Counted from the stretch's first letter, positions 9,605 through 18,623 are shown. The stretch: 64,000 nt of DNA from Halomonas sp. CH40 (GCA_041875495.1 CP112982.1:3534001-3598000); one strand, 5' to 3'. Notes: a model not told the origin generated them from the sequence alone. A program made the numbers and translations.

Positions 9605-10878
9605 GAAAACTCGTTCTCCTCATCATCGCCGGCCTGGCCGTTGGTGCCTTTTTCGGCCACCTGATGATGTCGGTTCCTGGCTATTGGCTGGTACGCGTCG
9701 GTGACACTTCGGTGCAAACCTCCTTCTGGTTTGGCCTGGTGCTGCTGCTTGGCGCCTTCATCGCCTTACACTTTGCGCTGCGCCTGCTGACCGGCATTAT
9801 TCGCCCGATGGGGCGGTTTCGCAGCTGGAACAGCCGGGCCCGCAATCGTCGCGCCATGAAACGTACCGTACGTGGCCTGGTAGCATTGACCGATGGGCGG
9901 TGGAAAAAGGCTGAGAAAACCCTGGTAGGTGCTGCAGATGACTCAAGCACGCCGCTGGTCAACTACCTGTCCGCCGCCCTTGCTGCCCACTACCAGGGCA
10001 ACTACGACAAGTCACAGCAACACCTGAATAAGGCTCAGCTCACTACCGATGGCGCCGATACGGCCATTGGCCTGATGCAGGCCCAACTGCTGATTGACCG
10101 TCAGCAGCCTGAAGATGCTCTGGCGATTCTGAATCGTCTTGACAGCAAGATGGCCAACCACCCGCAGGTGCTCAAGCTGCTCAAGCAGGTTCACCTCAGC
10201 GTCAATGACTGGGACGGTTTGCGTCGCCTGATTCCCCGTCTGGCAGCTCAGAAGCTGATTTCCCAGACGGAGCGCGAGCAACTGGAATATCGCGCCTATC
10301 GCGAGATGATTCTCTTTGAGGCCAAGAATCCTGATGATATCGAACGGATTCGCAGCCTGTGGGCGGATATGCCGGATTATCTGCGTGGCAACACCGAGCT
10401 GATCGTTCTGTACGCCGAAGCTCTGGTACAGGCTGATGAAGATGCCATTGCCGAGCGGCTACTCAACCATTCGCTGGACCACCACTGGGATGCGCGCCTG
10501 GTAACCCGCTATGGCTTGCTGAACGTGGATGCTGATCGTCAGCTGGTCAAGGCTGAAAAATGGCTGCAGGAAAGGCCCAATGACCCTGAACTGCTATTGA
10601 CCTGTGGTCGCCTGTCGCTGCGTACCGGCAAGTGGGAAAAGGCTCAGGAATACTTTGAGGCCAGCCAGCGCCAGCGCCCCAGCGGTGTGGTATGTGCTGA
10701 ACTGGCACGCTTGTATGCAAGCCTTGGCGAACATAACAAGAGCCAGCTTTACTACCGCCAGAGCGTGGAAATGCTGGCCAAGTCGCTGCCATCCCTGCCA
10801 CAGCCCAAGCAGCCGGAAGGAACGACCTCATCCGCTGGCGAGGTTGTGGAAGCCGAGGACAGCGCCAAATCAGCCTGA
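9601..10878 (+). CDS. hemY: HemY family TPR membrane protein
   Basis: A 425-residue protein with two N-terminal membrane segments (about 4-24 and 40-64) followed by helical tetratricopeptide-like repeats. This is the proteobacterial HemY found downstream of hemX (not the Bacillus protoporphyrinogen oxidase of the same name); it is associated with porphyrin synthesis, but no enzymatic activity is assigned. The ATGA overlap with hemX indicates translational coupling. The acidic tail (EVVEAEDSAKSA) ends 39 bases before a strong terminator. Confidence 0.9.
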   Translation: MRKLVLLIIAGLAVGAFFGHLMMSVPGYWLVRVGDTSVQTSFWFGLVLLLGAFIALHFALRLLTGIIRPMGRFRSWNSRARNRRAMKRTVRGLVALTDGRWKKAEKTLVGAADDSSTPLVNYLSAALAAHYQGNYDKSQQHLNKAQLTTDGADTAIGLMQAQLLIDRQQPEDALAILNRLDSKMANHPQVLKLLKQVHLSVNDWDGLRRLIPRLAAQKLISQTEREQLEYRAYREMILFEAKNPDDIERIRSLWADMPDYLRGNTELIVLYAEALVQADEDAIAERLLNHSLDHHWDARLVTRYGLLNVDADRQLVKAEKWLQERPNDPELLLTCGRLSLRTGKWEKAQEYFEASQRQRPSGVVCAELARLYASLGEHNKSQLYYRQSVEMLAKSLPSLPQPKQPEGTTSSAGEVVEAEDSAKSA

Positions 10879-10917
10879 AAGTAACTTTCTCTGCAAAACT
10901 CTGTCGTTTTTATATTT

Positions 10918-10947
10918 CGGGTGCCTTTATCGGCACCCGTTTTTTTT
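10918..10947 (+). terminator. Rho-independent terminator of the hem operon
   Basis: A perfect 8-bp GC-rich stem (CGGGTGCC / GGCACCCG) with a 6-base loop is followed by eight T residues, 39 bases after the hemY stop. The TAA of the convergent crcB copy lies in the loop, so the terminator overlaps the end of that gene. Confidence 0.93.
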
Positions 10948-11298
10948 CATCATGCGATACTGCACCCAGCCAGCCGCCATTAACCAGCCTGCCACGCTGA
11001 CAGCAAGATAAAGCGCTGCCAACCAGGGTTGCTCCCTTTGCCAGAGATCCCATACTTCCAGACTGAACAGCGAAAACGTTGTAAAGCCGCCACAAAACCC
11101 GGTTACCCAAAAAGCCTGCCAGCGCGCCTGAGAAAACCCGACAATCAGCGCTGACCCCAGCACGTTAACTGCCAGGGTCGCCCATGGAAACCCAGGCCCG
11201 AAAAATCCCAAGGCATTCATTGAAATCCAGTAGCGCAAACCTGCCCCCAGTGCGCTTCCCGCCCCGACGGCAAGATACGTTGTCACCCTGTTGATCAT
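10927..11298 (-). CDS. crcB: Fluoride channel CrcB/FluC, second copy
   Basis: A 123-residue, four-helix membrane protein of the CrcB/FluC fluoride exporter family. Family features include GAGLRYWI near the N-terminus, PWATLAVNVLGS in the second helix and TGFCGGFTTFSLFSLE, the phenylalanine/threonine motif lining the pore. Translation starts at MINRVTTYL, with an ATGA overlap with the upstream crcB copy. A longer open frame continues 92 codons upstream but only shadows the neighbour. Its last codons run into the hemY terminator. FluC works as an antiparallel dimer, so two genes may give a heterodimer. Confidence 0.9.
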   Translation of the reverse strand: MINRVTTYLAVGAGSALGAGLRYWISMNALGFFGPGFPWATLAVNVLGSALIVGFSQARWQAFWVTGFCGGFTTFSLFSLEVWDLWQREQPWLAALYLAVSVAGWLMAAGWVQYRMMKKNGCR

Positions 11299-11681
11299 GC
11301 CATCACCATCGCAATCGACAGGTGACCACTGACGACCATGGCCAGGCCCCCAGCAAGGCTGGCCACAAGATACGCCACCGCCACCACAGGGCGTTGCTGC
11401 CAGAGTGTCAGCACCTGCAGACTCAGTGTGGACACGGTGGAATAACCACCCAACAGGCCCGCCGCAATCACGGCCCAGCCAAGCGTTCCCAGCTCTTCTC
11501 CCGATACTTGCCAGACCGCAAAAGCAGCGCCCATCATCAAGGCTGCCGTCAGATTGACGGTTAGGGTGCCCCATGGAAAATAGCCACTTGTATAGCGGCT
11601 AACGCTGTTGCCGACCCATAAGCGCAGCATGCCACCCAAGGCGCCGCCCAGCATGACGCCTATCATTGTTATCATACTCAC
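11295..11681 (-). CDS. crcB: Fluoride channel CrcB/FluC, first copy
   Basis: A 128-residue CrcB/FluC protein with four predicted helices: GGALGGMLRLWVG, PWGTLTVNLTAALMMG, GLLGGYSTVSTLSLQ and a last hydrophobic segment. GTG at 11681 is preferred because GGGGAG lies six bases upstream; the ATG two codons later is the alternative. It forms a two-gene unit with the second crcB copy through an ATGA overlap. No fluoride riboswitch was found in the roughly 50 bases separating it from the divergent DUF72 gene. The pore motif reads YSTVSTLS instead of the FTTFSLFS of the partner. Confidence 0.9.
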   Translation of the reverse strand: MSMITMIGVMLGGALGGMLRLWVGNSVSRYTSGYFPWGTLTVNLTAALMMGAAFAVWQVSGEELGTLGWAVIAAGLLGGYSTVSTLSLQVLTLWQQRPVVAVAYLVASLAGGLAMVVSGHLSIAMVMA

Positions 11682-11728
11682 AGATGACTCCCCGTCTTTA
11701 TGCATCCTTAATCGGCGTTTAACACACC

Positions 11729-12583
11729 ATGACACTACCTTTGTATCTGGGTTTACCCATGTGGGCCAACCAGGACTGGTGCGGCAGCCTTTATCCTCAG
11801 CATGCCAAATCCAACCTGCTCGGCGACTATGCGGCTGTTTTTTCCAGCGTTGAGGGCAACACTACGTTTTATAGCGGAGCGCCTTCAGCTGCAACGCTGA
11901 ACGCCTGGGCAAGCCAGGCACCCAAGGGTTTTCGCTTCTGCTTCAAGTTGCCTGCGGCGGTTACCCACGAACAGCGTCTGGCTGACCCGCAGGCTGCGCT
12001 GGATTTTCTGGATGCGTTGTCACCGCTGCATCACCAGCTTGGGCCCACCATGATTCAACTGCCGGGCGATTTTGGCCCACGGGAGCTGCCTCGCCTTGAA
12101 GCGTTATTGAACGTCTGGCCACGCCATTTACCCTGTGCAGTGGAAGTGCGTCACCCTGAGTTTTTCCACAAAGGGGCTTCCGAGCAAGCGTTGAACCGAT
12201 TGTTGATAACTTTTTCAGCTAACCGCGTCATGCTTGATGTCCGCCCGGTTTTTTCCACCTCAGCCGAAGGTAGCCCGGGGCTTGCCCACGCACAGCAGGA
12301 AAAACCCAAACTCCCGTTACACGTGCTTTCCACGGCTAATCAGCCGGTCATACGCTTTATTGGCCATCTTGACAAGCAAATAAACTCAGATTATTTCAGC
12401 GCCTGGAAAAAACAGCTCTCCCTGTGGATAAGTCAGGGGAAAACCCCTTTCTTATTTGTGCATACTGCTGATAACCGCCATGCGCCCGCCATGGCGCGCC
12501 TGCTCTATCAACAACTCGCAGCCCACGCCGGGTTAGCCCCTTTAGGTGATTTTCCAGGGGAAAAGCAAGCCGCCCTTTTCTAG
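11729..12583 (+). CDS. DUF72 (YecE-like) family protein
   Basis: A 284-residue protein of the DUF72/YecE family, a TIM-barrel fold of unknown function. The typical N-terminal run is present (LPMWANQDWCGSLYP, then FSSVEGNTTFY), followed by GFRFCFKLP and the conserved VEVRHPEF, where Glu and Arg line the presumed active site. The length is normal for the family. It stands alone between the divergent crcB pair and the NSS transporter. No clear ribosome binding site precedes the ATG. Confidence 0.88.
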   Translation: MTLPLYLGLPMWANQDWCGSLYPQHAKSNLLGDYAAVFSSVEGNTTFYSGAPSAATLNAWASQAPKGFRFCFKLPAAVTHEQRLADPQAALDFLDALSPLHHQLGPTMIQLPGDFGPRELPRLEALLNVWPRHLPCAVEVRHPEFFHKGASEQALNRLLITFSANRVMLDVRPVFSTSAEGSPGLAHAQQEKPKLPLHVLSTANQPVIRFIGHLDKQINSDYFSAWKKQLSLWISQGKTPFLFVHTADNRHAPAMARLLYQQLAAHAGLAPLGDFPGEKQAALF

Positions 12584-12799
12584 CTATCTTTTTCAGATGA
12601 GATCACTGGCAAGCCTGCCTTTGATCAGATAAATTGTCCGCCATGCTTGGAAAGTAGTGATTATTCGACGGCTACTGTCGACTTTTTCCGGCCTGCTGTT
12701 CAGCATGCGCAATGTTAAGCATCCATGATGCAACACATCTGCCGCTGCTTTAATCCAAGCAACACATCAAAACGAACACAACTATTAAACAGGTGATGT

Positions 12800-14143
12800 A
12801 TGGCGAAACATTCACATGCACAATGGTCATCGCGGATGACCTTTGTGCTGGCGGCCGCAGGTTCTGCGGTGGGTCTTGGCAATATCTGGCGCTTTTCCTA
12901 CCTGGTAGGTGAAAGCGGTGGAGCTGCCTTTGTACTGGTCTATCTGGCGTGTGTCGCCCTGGTCGGCGTGCCCATTCTGCTCTCCGAGTGGATGATCGGA
13001 CGGCGCGGCCAGCAAAACCCTATCGACAGTATGGTGAAGCTGGCCAAGCAAAGTGGCGTCAGTAAGTCCTGGGCGCTGGTCGGGTTCAGCGGCGTACTGG
13101 CAGGGTTTCTGATCCTGTCTTTCTACAGCGTGATCGGCGGCTGGTCGCTGAACTACACTCTGAACGCGGTGACCGGCACCTTCACGGGTCAGGATGCTGA
13201 CAGTATCGGCGCCATTTTCAGTGGCATGCTGGCCAGCCCCGGCACGCTGTTGCTGTGGCACACCGCCTTCATGCTGCTGGTAGTGGGCATTGTCGCCCGT
13301 GGCGTTACCCAGGGTATCGAAAGCGCTGTGCGCTCCATGATGCCGGCACTGGTAATTCTGATGCTGATTCTGGTGGGTTATGGCATGACCACCGGCCACT
13401 TCGGTGAAGCCCTGGGCTTTATGTTCAGCCCGGATTGGGGCGCGCTGGATGGCGGCGTCGTGCTGGCGGCCATGGGGCAGGCATTTTTCACCCTATCACT
13501 GGGCATGGGCATCATGATGGCCTATGGTTCCTATCTGGGTGAAGACGTTAACCTGTTGAGCACAGCACGCACGGTAATCATTATTGATACGTCGATTGCC
13601 CTGCTGGCGGGCCTGGCCATCTTCCCGATCGTGTTTGCTAACGGCATGAGCGCTGGTGAAGGCCCCGGGCTGATCTTTGTCACCCTGCCGATTGCCTTTG
13701 GCAATATGACCGGCGGCGTTGTGCTGGGGCTGATGTTCTTCCTGCTGTTGACCTTTGCAGCCCTGACCTCAGCGATTTCACTGCTGGAACCCACCGTTGA
13801 AATGCTTGAAGAACGCACGCGGCTACCGCGGCTGACGGCCACCATCATCAGTGGTCTTGCTGTCTGGTTACTGGGGGTTGCGGCGCTGCTGTCATTCAAC
13901 CTGTGGTCGGAGGTGCTTTTCCTGGGGCTGAATATCTTTGACCTGCTCGACACCTTTACTGCCAAGATCCTGCTGCCGCTCACCGGCCTGGGTGCCATCG
14001 TCTTTGTCGCCTGGTGCCTTAAGCGCCAAAGCGTGGAAGGAGAGCTGGGGCTGTCGTCAACAGGCATCAAGGTGTGGAATATTATCGGCCGCTATATTGC
14101 GCCGATAGGCGTGATTGCCGTCTTTATTGCTGGCTTTATCTAA
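12800..14143 (+). CDS. Sodium-dependent transporter, NSS (SNF) family
   Basis: A 447-residue inner-membrane symporter of the neurotransmitter:sodium symporter family. TM1 shows the diagnostic AAAGSAVGLGNIWRFSYLVGESGGAAF with its unwound sodium site, and about eleven to twelve hydrophobic segments follow. Members of this short (about 450 residue) bacterial subgroup carry amino acids or related osmolytes; the substrate cannot be told here. It is monocistronic: 216 bases upstream are gene-free and a strong terminator follows. A transporter of this type suits a halophile living on Na+ gradients. Confidence 0.93.
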   Translation: MAKHSHAQWSSRMTFVLAAAGSAVGLGNIWRFSYLVGESGGAAFVLVYLACVALVGVPILLSEWMIGRRGQQNPIDSMVKLAKQSGVSKSWALVGFSGVLAGFLILSFYSVIGGWSLNYTLNAVTGTFTGQDADSIGAIFSGMLASPGTLLLWHTAFMLLVVGIVARGVTQGIESAVRSMMPALVILMLILVGYGMTTGHFGEALGFMFSPDWGALDGGVVLAAMGQAFFTLSLGMGIMMAYGSYLGEDVNLLSTARTVIIIDTSIALLAGLAIFPIVFANGMSAGEGPGLIFVTLPIAFGNMTGGVVLGLMFFLLLTFAALTSAISLLEPTVEMLEERTRLPRLTATIISGLAVWLLGVAALLSFNLWSEVLFLGLNIFDLLDTFTAKILLPLTGLGAIVFVAWCLKRQSVEGELGLSSTGIKVWNIIGRYIAPIGVIAVFIAGFI

Positions 14144-14169
14144 AGCCAGAGAGCGTGAAAACCTCTCTG

Positions 14170-14205
14170 CGCCCTGTCATGGTTCACCCATGGCAGGGCG
14201 TTTTT
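14170..14205 (+). terminator. Rho-independent terminator of the NSS transporter gene
   Basis: A 13-bp stem (CGCCCTGTCATGG / CCATGGCAGGGCG, one G-T pair) with a short loop is followed by TTTTT, 26 bases after the transporter stop. Confidence 0.92.
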
Positions 14206-14262
14206 CATACGTGCGGGCCACCGGCTGAAACGGGCAGATGGCCTTGGAAAGGAGTCGGAAAA

Positions 14263-14463
14263 TCAATGCAGCTCGGGTTCCGGCAAGTCTGCAATCTCCT
14301 GGGTAAGCTTTTGAAACTCGCGGTGCAGTTCGATACCGCGCCTAGCGCGCAGGCTGCGTTGGGCAGAGACACGCTGGCGTTCAGCATGTTCATTGACCTG
14401 CATGCTCATGAAGATATCGAGCAGCTCGCTTTTGACTGAGGTGACTCGTTCGATGTTACGCAT
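14263..14463 (-). CDS. Small conserved protein, possibly PA3496 family
   Basis: A 66-residue, highly charged, helical protein (MRNIERVTSVKSELLDIF...). The core LRARRGIELHREFQKL with a following acidic segment resembles the short PA3496-type family of Pseudomonas relatives, called a putative envelope integrity protein; this match is from memory and uncertain. A GGAGG lies ten bases before the ATG. It is convergent with the NSS transporter and divergent from hexR. There is no signal peptide or membrane segment. Confidence 0.55.
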   Translation of the reverse strand: MRNIERVTSVKSELLDIFMSMQVNEHAERQRVSAQRSLRARRGIELHREFQKLTQEIADLPEPELH

Positions 14464-14786
14464 AATCGACGTTCCTCCAGGTGAATATGCCTTCGTCCAC
14501 CTGCACCTGCCACGCCTGTTGCAATCCATGACGCCTACAGCATGATGCAGTGCGGCACTTCAATTATTACTATAACCTAGTTGACAAAATGATGAACCTT
14601 TACGAAAAAAATGGTTAACGCTGTTTAAACGCCAATATCCAGACGGATATCCAAACGAACGACAACATCGCCATTTTTGCTCAGGAATCAGGCATACTGA
14701 CGCCTGGCGGCCTCTTATTGCCCTTACCCCAAAGGCGAGACAGACAGGGGCGAAGACAAGATTGTTATTTATGAAAGGAGCTGAAT
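14464..14786. other. Gene-free region upstream of hexR
   Basis: About 320 bases lie between the small minus-strand gene and hexR. They are richer in A+T than the flanking genes, with a TTGACA at 14581-14586 but no convincing -10 box at the proper distance. No clear HexR-type operator, RNA gene or repeat was seen. It must hold the two divergent promoters. Confidence 0.5.
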
Positions 14787-15641
14787 GTGAGTCGCGCCCT
14801 GTTCGATGAAATGAGACGCCGTATGGAGCACTTCCGTCGCTCCGAACAGAAAGTGGCGCGCTTTGTGCTGCGCAATCCTGACGAAGTCATCCATATGCGG
14901 ATCGTTGATCTGGCCACTGAAGCCAAGGTCAGCGAGCCGACAGTGGTGCGCTTTTGCCGGGCATTGGGCTGCAACGGCTTCCAGGATTTCAAGCTGCAGC
15001 TGGCCCAGATGCTGGCTACTGGCAGCCAGTTTGCCCAGTTTTCGATGAATGATAGCGACTCGGTGGCAGAGTTTTCCTACAGCATTTTTGATTCGACTGT
15101 GGGCACTCTGCTGTCAGTCCGCGACCGTCTGGATAATGATGCGCTAGGCCGTGCGGTCAATGCCCTGGCCATGGCGAATCGGGTCGAGTTCTACGGTTTT
15201 GGGGCTTCCGGGGCGGTCGCCTTTGATGCCCAGCACAAGTTCTTTCGTCTGCAGATTTCCACCTCCGCCTACGCAGACCCCCATATGCAGAACATGTCGG
15301 CTGTCACGCTCAACGAAGGCGATGTAGTGGTGGCAATTTCCCAGACGGGGCGTACCAAGGCGCTGGTAGCCAGTGTACGTCTGGCCCGCGAGGCCGGGGC
15401 TACGGTGATCGGCCTGTGCCCAAGCGATTCACCGCTTTCCCAGGAAGTCACCCTGCCGCTGTATATCGATGTGCATGAGGACACCGAAATTTACACGCCA
15501 ATGAGTTCGCGTATTGCCCACCTGGTACTGATTGATGTGCTAGCGGTCGGGGTTGCCAAGACCCGAGGCCCAAAGCTCGCCGAACAGCTCAAGGCGGTTA
15601 AAAAGAGCCTGAACACCTTGCGCTTTCCGGAAGACAACTGA
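14787..15641 (+). CDS. hexR: RpiR-family regulator, HexR-like
   Basis: A 284-residue transcription factor with an N-terminal RpiR helix-turn-helix (about residues 1-77; VSEPTVVRFCRALGCNGFQDFKLQL is the recognition part) and a C-terminal SIS sugar-phosphate-binding domain (about 125-255; GFGASGAVAFDAQHKFFRL, then ISQTGRTKALV). HexR represses glucose and Entner-Doudoroff genes and is released by KDPG in Pseudomonas. GTG start with AGGAG six bases upstream. No zwf, edd or glk neighbours are present, so the HexR assignment rests on similarity to the family rather than context. Confidence 0.82.
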   Translation: MSRALFDEMRRRMEHFRRSEQKVARFVLRNPDEVIHMRIVDLATEAKVSEPTVVRFCRALGCNGFQDFKLQLAQMLATGSQFAQFSMNDSDSVAEFSYSIFDSTVGTLLSVRDRLDNDALGRAVNALAMANRVEFYGFGASGAVAFDAQHKFFRLQISTSAYADPHMQNMSAVTLNEGDVVVAISQTGRTKALVASVRLAREAGATVIGLCPSDSPLSQEVTLPLYIDVHEDTEIYTPMSSRIAHLVLIDVLAVGVAKTRGPKLAEQLKAVKKSLNTLRFPEDN

Positions 15642-15680
15642 TCCTGTGGTAGAATCCCTGTTCATTTTTCGACCTGTGCA

Positions 15681-17888
15681 ATGGCTTCTATGGATGACGT
15701 GACGGCGATTCTCGATCAGCTTAATGCCGATCAACGCGAGGCAGTCAGCGCCCCGCAAGGTAATTCACTGGTACTGGCGGGCGCTGGCTCCGGCAAGACC
15801 CGAGTGCTGGTGCATCGCATCGCCTGGCTGATGCAGGCAGAAGGGCTTTCGCCCTATGCGCTGCTGGCAGTGACCTTCACCAACAAGGCCGCCCGTGAAA
15901 TGCGTACCCGCCTGGAGGCGCTGCTGGGCATTTCCCTGCGTCACGTCTGGGTCGGCACCTTTCACTCCATTGCCCATCGCCTGCTACGTACCCACTGGCA
16001 GGATGCGCGCCTGCCCCAACACTTCCAGATCATTGATTCCGACGATCAATTGCGCCTGGTTAAACGTCTGCTGAAAGATTACTCGATTGACGACGAACGT
16101 TTTCCGCCCCGCCAGGTGCAGGGCTTTATTTCAGGCTGCAAGGAAGAGGGGCTGCGCGCCCATCAGGTCGATGTGGCAGGTGATGCCTACATGGGCCAGA
16201 TGGTTGAACTCTACGAGCGCTACCAGCTGACCTGTGAACGCGGTGGCCTGGTCGATTTTGGCGAACTGCTGCTCAGAAGCCTGGAGCTTTTGCGCGACAA
16301 CCCTGCCCTGCTGGCCCATTACCGCGAGCGTTTCGGCCATGTGCTGGTCGATGAGTTCCAGGATACCAACACCCTGCAGTATGCCTGGCTAAAGCTGATT
16401 ACCGGCATGCAGATCCCGATGACCATCGTTGGCGATGATGACCAGTCAATCTACGGCTGGCGCGGCGCCAAGGTCGAAAATATCCGCCGTTTCGAGCAGG
16501 AATTCCCCCAGGTTAAAACCGTACGCCTGGAGCAGAACTACCGCTCAACCAGCGCCATTCTGGAAGCCGCCAACTTCTTGATCAGCCATAACAGCGACCG
16601 CCTGGGCAAGAACCTGTGGACAGAAGGCGCTGAAGGCGAGCCAATTTCAATTTACGCGGGTTTCAACGATCTGGAAGAAGCGCGTTTTATTGTTGATACC
16701 CTCAAGGAGCAGGTCGATAAGGGCATCAGGCGCAGTGATGTGGCGATTCTTTATCGCTCCAATGCCCAGTCACGCTTGCTGGAAGAAACCCTGATTCGCC
16801 AGGGCGTGCCTTATCGTATCTATGGTGGCCACCGCTTCTACGAGCGGCTGGAAATCAAGAATGCGTTAGCCTATCTGCGCCTGCTGCTGAACCGCGATGA
16901 CGATGCCTCTCTGGAGCGGGTCATCAACGTGCCCACCCGAGGTATCGGTACCCGCACGGTAGAAATTATTCGCCAACGCGCCCGCGAACAGGGCATCTCG
17001 CTGTGGCAGGCGCTTCACGACAGCCTTCAGGATGCTACTCTCAGGGGCCGTGCTGGTAACGCCGTACAAGCCTTTGCCAACCTGATCGAGCAACTCGACA
17101 ACGATGCCTCAGGTCTTGTCCTGCATGAAATCATGGATCACGTTATTGCCCATACCGGCCTGATCGAGCATCACAAGAGCGAGCGCGGTGAAAAGGGCCA
17201 GGCGCGGGTGGAAAACCTCGAAGAGCTGGTCACCGCTGCACGGGCCTTCACCCATGGCGATGCCTTTGAAACCCCCGAAGCTGGTGAAGGCATGGCCGCA
17301 CTGGAAGCGTTTCTGTCCGAAGCGGCGCTTAATGCCGGTGACCACGAAGCGGAAGAGTTTGAAGACAGTGTCCAGCTGATGACCTTGCATTCCGCCAAGG
17401 GGCTGGAGTTTCCGGTGGTATTTATTGCCGGAGTGGAAGAAGGCCTCTTTCCTCACAAGATGTCGCTGGAAGAACCCGGCCGGCTGGAAGAAGAGCGCAG
17501 GCTTTGCTATGTCGGGGTCACCCGCGCCATGCACAAGCTCTACATGACCCATGCCGAAACCCGCCGCCTGCACGGCAAGGAAGTCTTCCCGCGGCCATCG
17601 CGATTTCTCCGCGAGCTGCCACCCCATCTGCTGGAAGAGGTGCGCATGCGCGGCCAGGTATCGCGCCCGGTGACCGCTACACGCAGCTCCCTCAGCCAGC
17701 AAAGCATTGAAAGCAGTGGCGATATCCCCAGCCTGCATGTCGGGCAAGGGGTTGAGCACCCAGTGTTTGGCGAAGGTATTATCCTCAATGCAGAGGGCGA
17801 AGGCCCCCGCGCCCGGGTGCAGGTCAGCTTTGAAGGCGAAGGGGTGAAATGGCTGGTACTCGGGTTTGCCAAGCTGACGCCGCTATAA
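15681..17888 (+). CDS. uvrD: DNA helicase II UvrD
   Basis: A 735-residue superfamily-1A 3'-5' helicase acting in nucleotide excision and mismatch repair. Motif I is AGAGSGKT (33-40), motif II DEFQDTN, motif III GDDDQSIYGWRGA, motif IV QNYRST, and the late motifs LMTLHSAKGLEFPVVF and VTRAM are present. The C-terminus (VEHPVFGEGIILNAEGEG) is a Tudor-like RNA polymerase-interacting domain, typical of UvrD. Length and this C-terminal domain separate it from Rep. No LexA box was recognised upstream. Confidence 0.93.
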   Translation: MASMDDVTAILDQLNADQREAVSAPQGNSLVLAGAGSGKTRVLVHRIAWLMQAEGLSPYALLAVTFTNKAAREMRTRLEALLGISLRHVWVGTFHSIAHRLLRTHWQDARLPQHFQIIDSDDQLRLVKRLLKDYSIDDERFPPRQVQGFISGCKEEGLRAHQVDVAGDAYMGQMVELYERYQLTCERGGLVDFGELLLRSLELLRDNPALLAHYRERFGHVLVDEFQDTNTLQYAWLKLITGMQIPMTIVGDDDQSIYGWRGAKVENIRRFEQEFPQVKTVRLEQNYRSTSAILEAANFLISHNSDRLGKNLWTEGAEGEPISIYAGFNDLEEARFIVDTLKEQVDKGIRRSDVAILYRSNAQSRLLEETLIRQGVPYRIYGGHRFYERLEIKNALAYLRLLLNRDDDASLERVINVPTRGIGTRTVEIIRQRAREQGISLWQALHDSLQDATLRGRAGNAVQAFANLIEQLDNDASGLVLHEIMDHVIAHTGLIEHHKSERGEKGQARVENLEELVTAARAFTHGDAFETPEAGEGMAALEAFLSEAALNAGDHEAEEFEDSVQLMTLHSAKGLEFPVVFIAGVEEGLFPHKMSLEEPGRLEEERRLCYVGVTRAMHKLYMTHAETRRLHGKEVFPRPSRFLRELPPHLLEEVRMRGQVSRPVTATRSSLSQQSIESSGDIPSLHVGQGVEHPVFGEGIILNAEGEGPRARVQVSFEGEGVKWLVLGFAKLTPL

Positions 17889-17910
17889 AGCCTTATAGAT
17901 ATCCATGCGT

Positions 17911-17940
17911 AAAAACGGGGCCTGCATGGCAGGCCCCGTT
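17911..17940 (-). terminator. Terminator between convergent uvrD and terD genes
   Basis: An 11-bp perfect stem (ACGGGGCCTGC / GCAGGCCCCGT) with a 3-base loop. Read on the minus strand it is followed by a run of T (complement of AAAAA at 17911-17915), so it terminates the ter transcript best. It could weakly serve uvrD on the other strand. Confidence 0.88.
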
Positions 17941-17970
17941 GTCTAATTCAGATTGCTTGGCGGTAATAGG

Positions 17971-18546
17971 TTAAACGTTCACACCAAAAGAGCTGGCCAG
18001 CGGATGCAGGCCGCCGCCAAAACCTTGGCCAATCGCCTTGAATTTCCACTCATCACCGTGGCGATAGACTTCACCAAAGATCATCGCGGTTTCTACGCTG
18101 TAGTCTTCGCTAAGGTCATAGCGGGCCAGTTCCTTGCCGTCCTCGCCGTTGACAACACGCATAAACGCATTGGAGACCATGCCAAAGTTCTGTTTGCGGC
18201 TTTCGGCGTCATGGATAGTCACCGCAAAGGCCAGCTTCTTGACATCAGCGGGAACGCTTGAAAGATCAATTTTGACCTGTTCATCGTCGCCTTCACCTTC
18301 GCCGGTCTTGTTGTCGCCCTGGTGCTCAACCGCACCATCGCCACCGACCTTGTTGTTGTAGAACACAAAATCCGTGTCGCTACGCACCTTGCCATCTTCG
18401 CCACACAAAAAGACTGAGGCGTCCAGGTCGAACTCCTGACCGTCGGTAACCCGCGGATCCCAGCCCAGGCCAACGACCACGTGCTTAAGCCCAGGGGCTT
18501 CTTTGCTAAGGGATACGTTACCGCCTTTGGAAAGAGAAACTGCCAT
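17971..18546 (-). CDS. TerD-family stress protein (TerD/TerE-like)
   Basis: A 191-residue single TerD domain: [15 protein letters not shown] start, [15 protein letters not shown] and the acidic [13 protein letters not shown], with SRKQNFGMV and RYDLSED further on. TerD folds bind Ca2+ through such acidic loops and are linked to resistance to tellurite, phage, colicins and other stress. GGAG six bases before ATG. It is the last gene of the ter array; a hairpin separates it from the upstream paralogue. The family is cytosolic and no signal peptide is present. Confidence 0.92.
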   Translation of the reverse strand: MAVSLSKGGNVSLSKEAPGLKHVVVGLGWDPRVTDGQEFDLDASVFLCGEDGKVRSDTDFVFYNNKVGGDGAVEHQGDNKTGEGEGDDEQVKIDLSSVPADVKKLAFAVTIHDAESRKQNFGMVSNAFMRVVNGEDGKELARYDLSEDYSVETAMIFGEVYRHGDEWKFKAIGQGFGGGLHPLASSFGVNV

Positions 18547-18590
18547 ATCTGGCTCCTTTGTTCATATTGGATCGTTCAAGTTGAATCGTA

Positions 18591-18620
18591 AACGCCTGGG
18601 TGATTCAGCCGCCAGGCGTT
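18591..18620 (-). terminator. Intercistronic hairpin between two terD genes
   Basis: A 9-bp perfect stem (AACGCCTGG / CCAGGCGTT) with a 12-base loop lies just after the upstream terD stop and before the last terD gene. It lacks a T run, so it may be an attenuator or an mRNA-stabilising hairpin that adjusts the dose of the last gene. Confidence 0.5.
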
Positions 18621-18623
18621 GGG

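Noticed and set aside
10927-11574. A 215-codon frame for the second CrcB suggesting a fusion
   Set aside because: The first 92 codons only shadow the upstream crcB copy and have no membrane or family character; the ATGA overlap gives a normal 123-residue start.
11682-11728. Fluoride riboswitch before crcB
   Set aside because: The region is too short and the conserved GGCGATG...CGCC pseudoknot core could not be laid out on either strand.
15642-15680. LexA box before uvrD
   Set aside because: CTGT-like half sites occur, but none pair with ACAG at the needed 8-base spacing.
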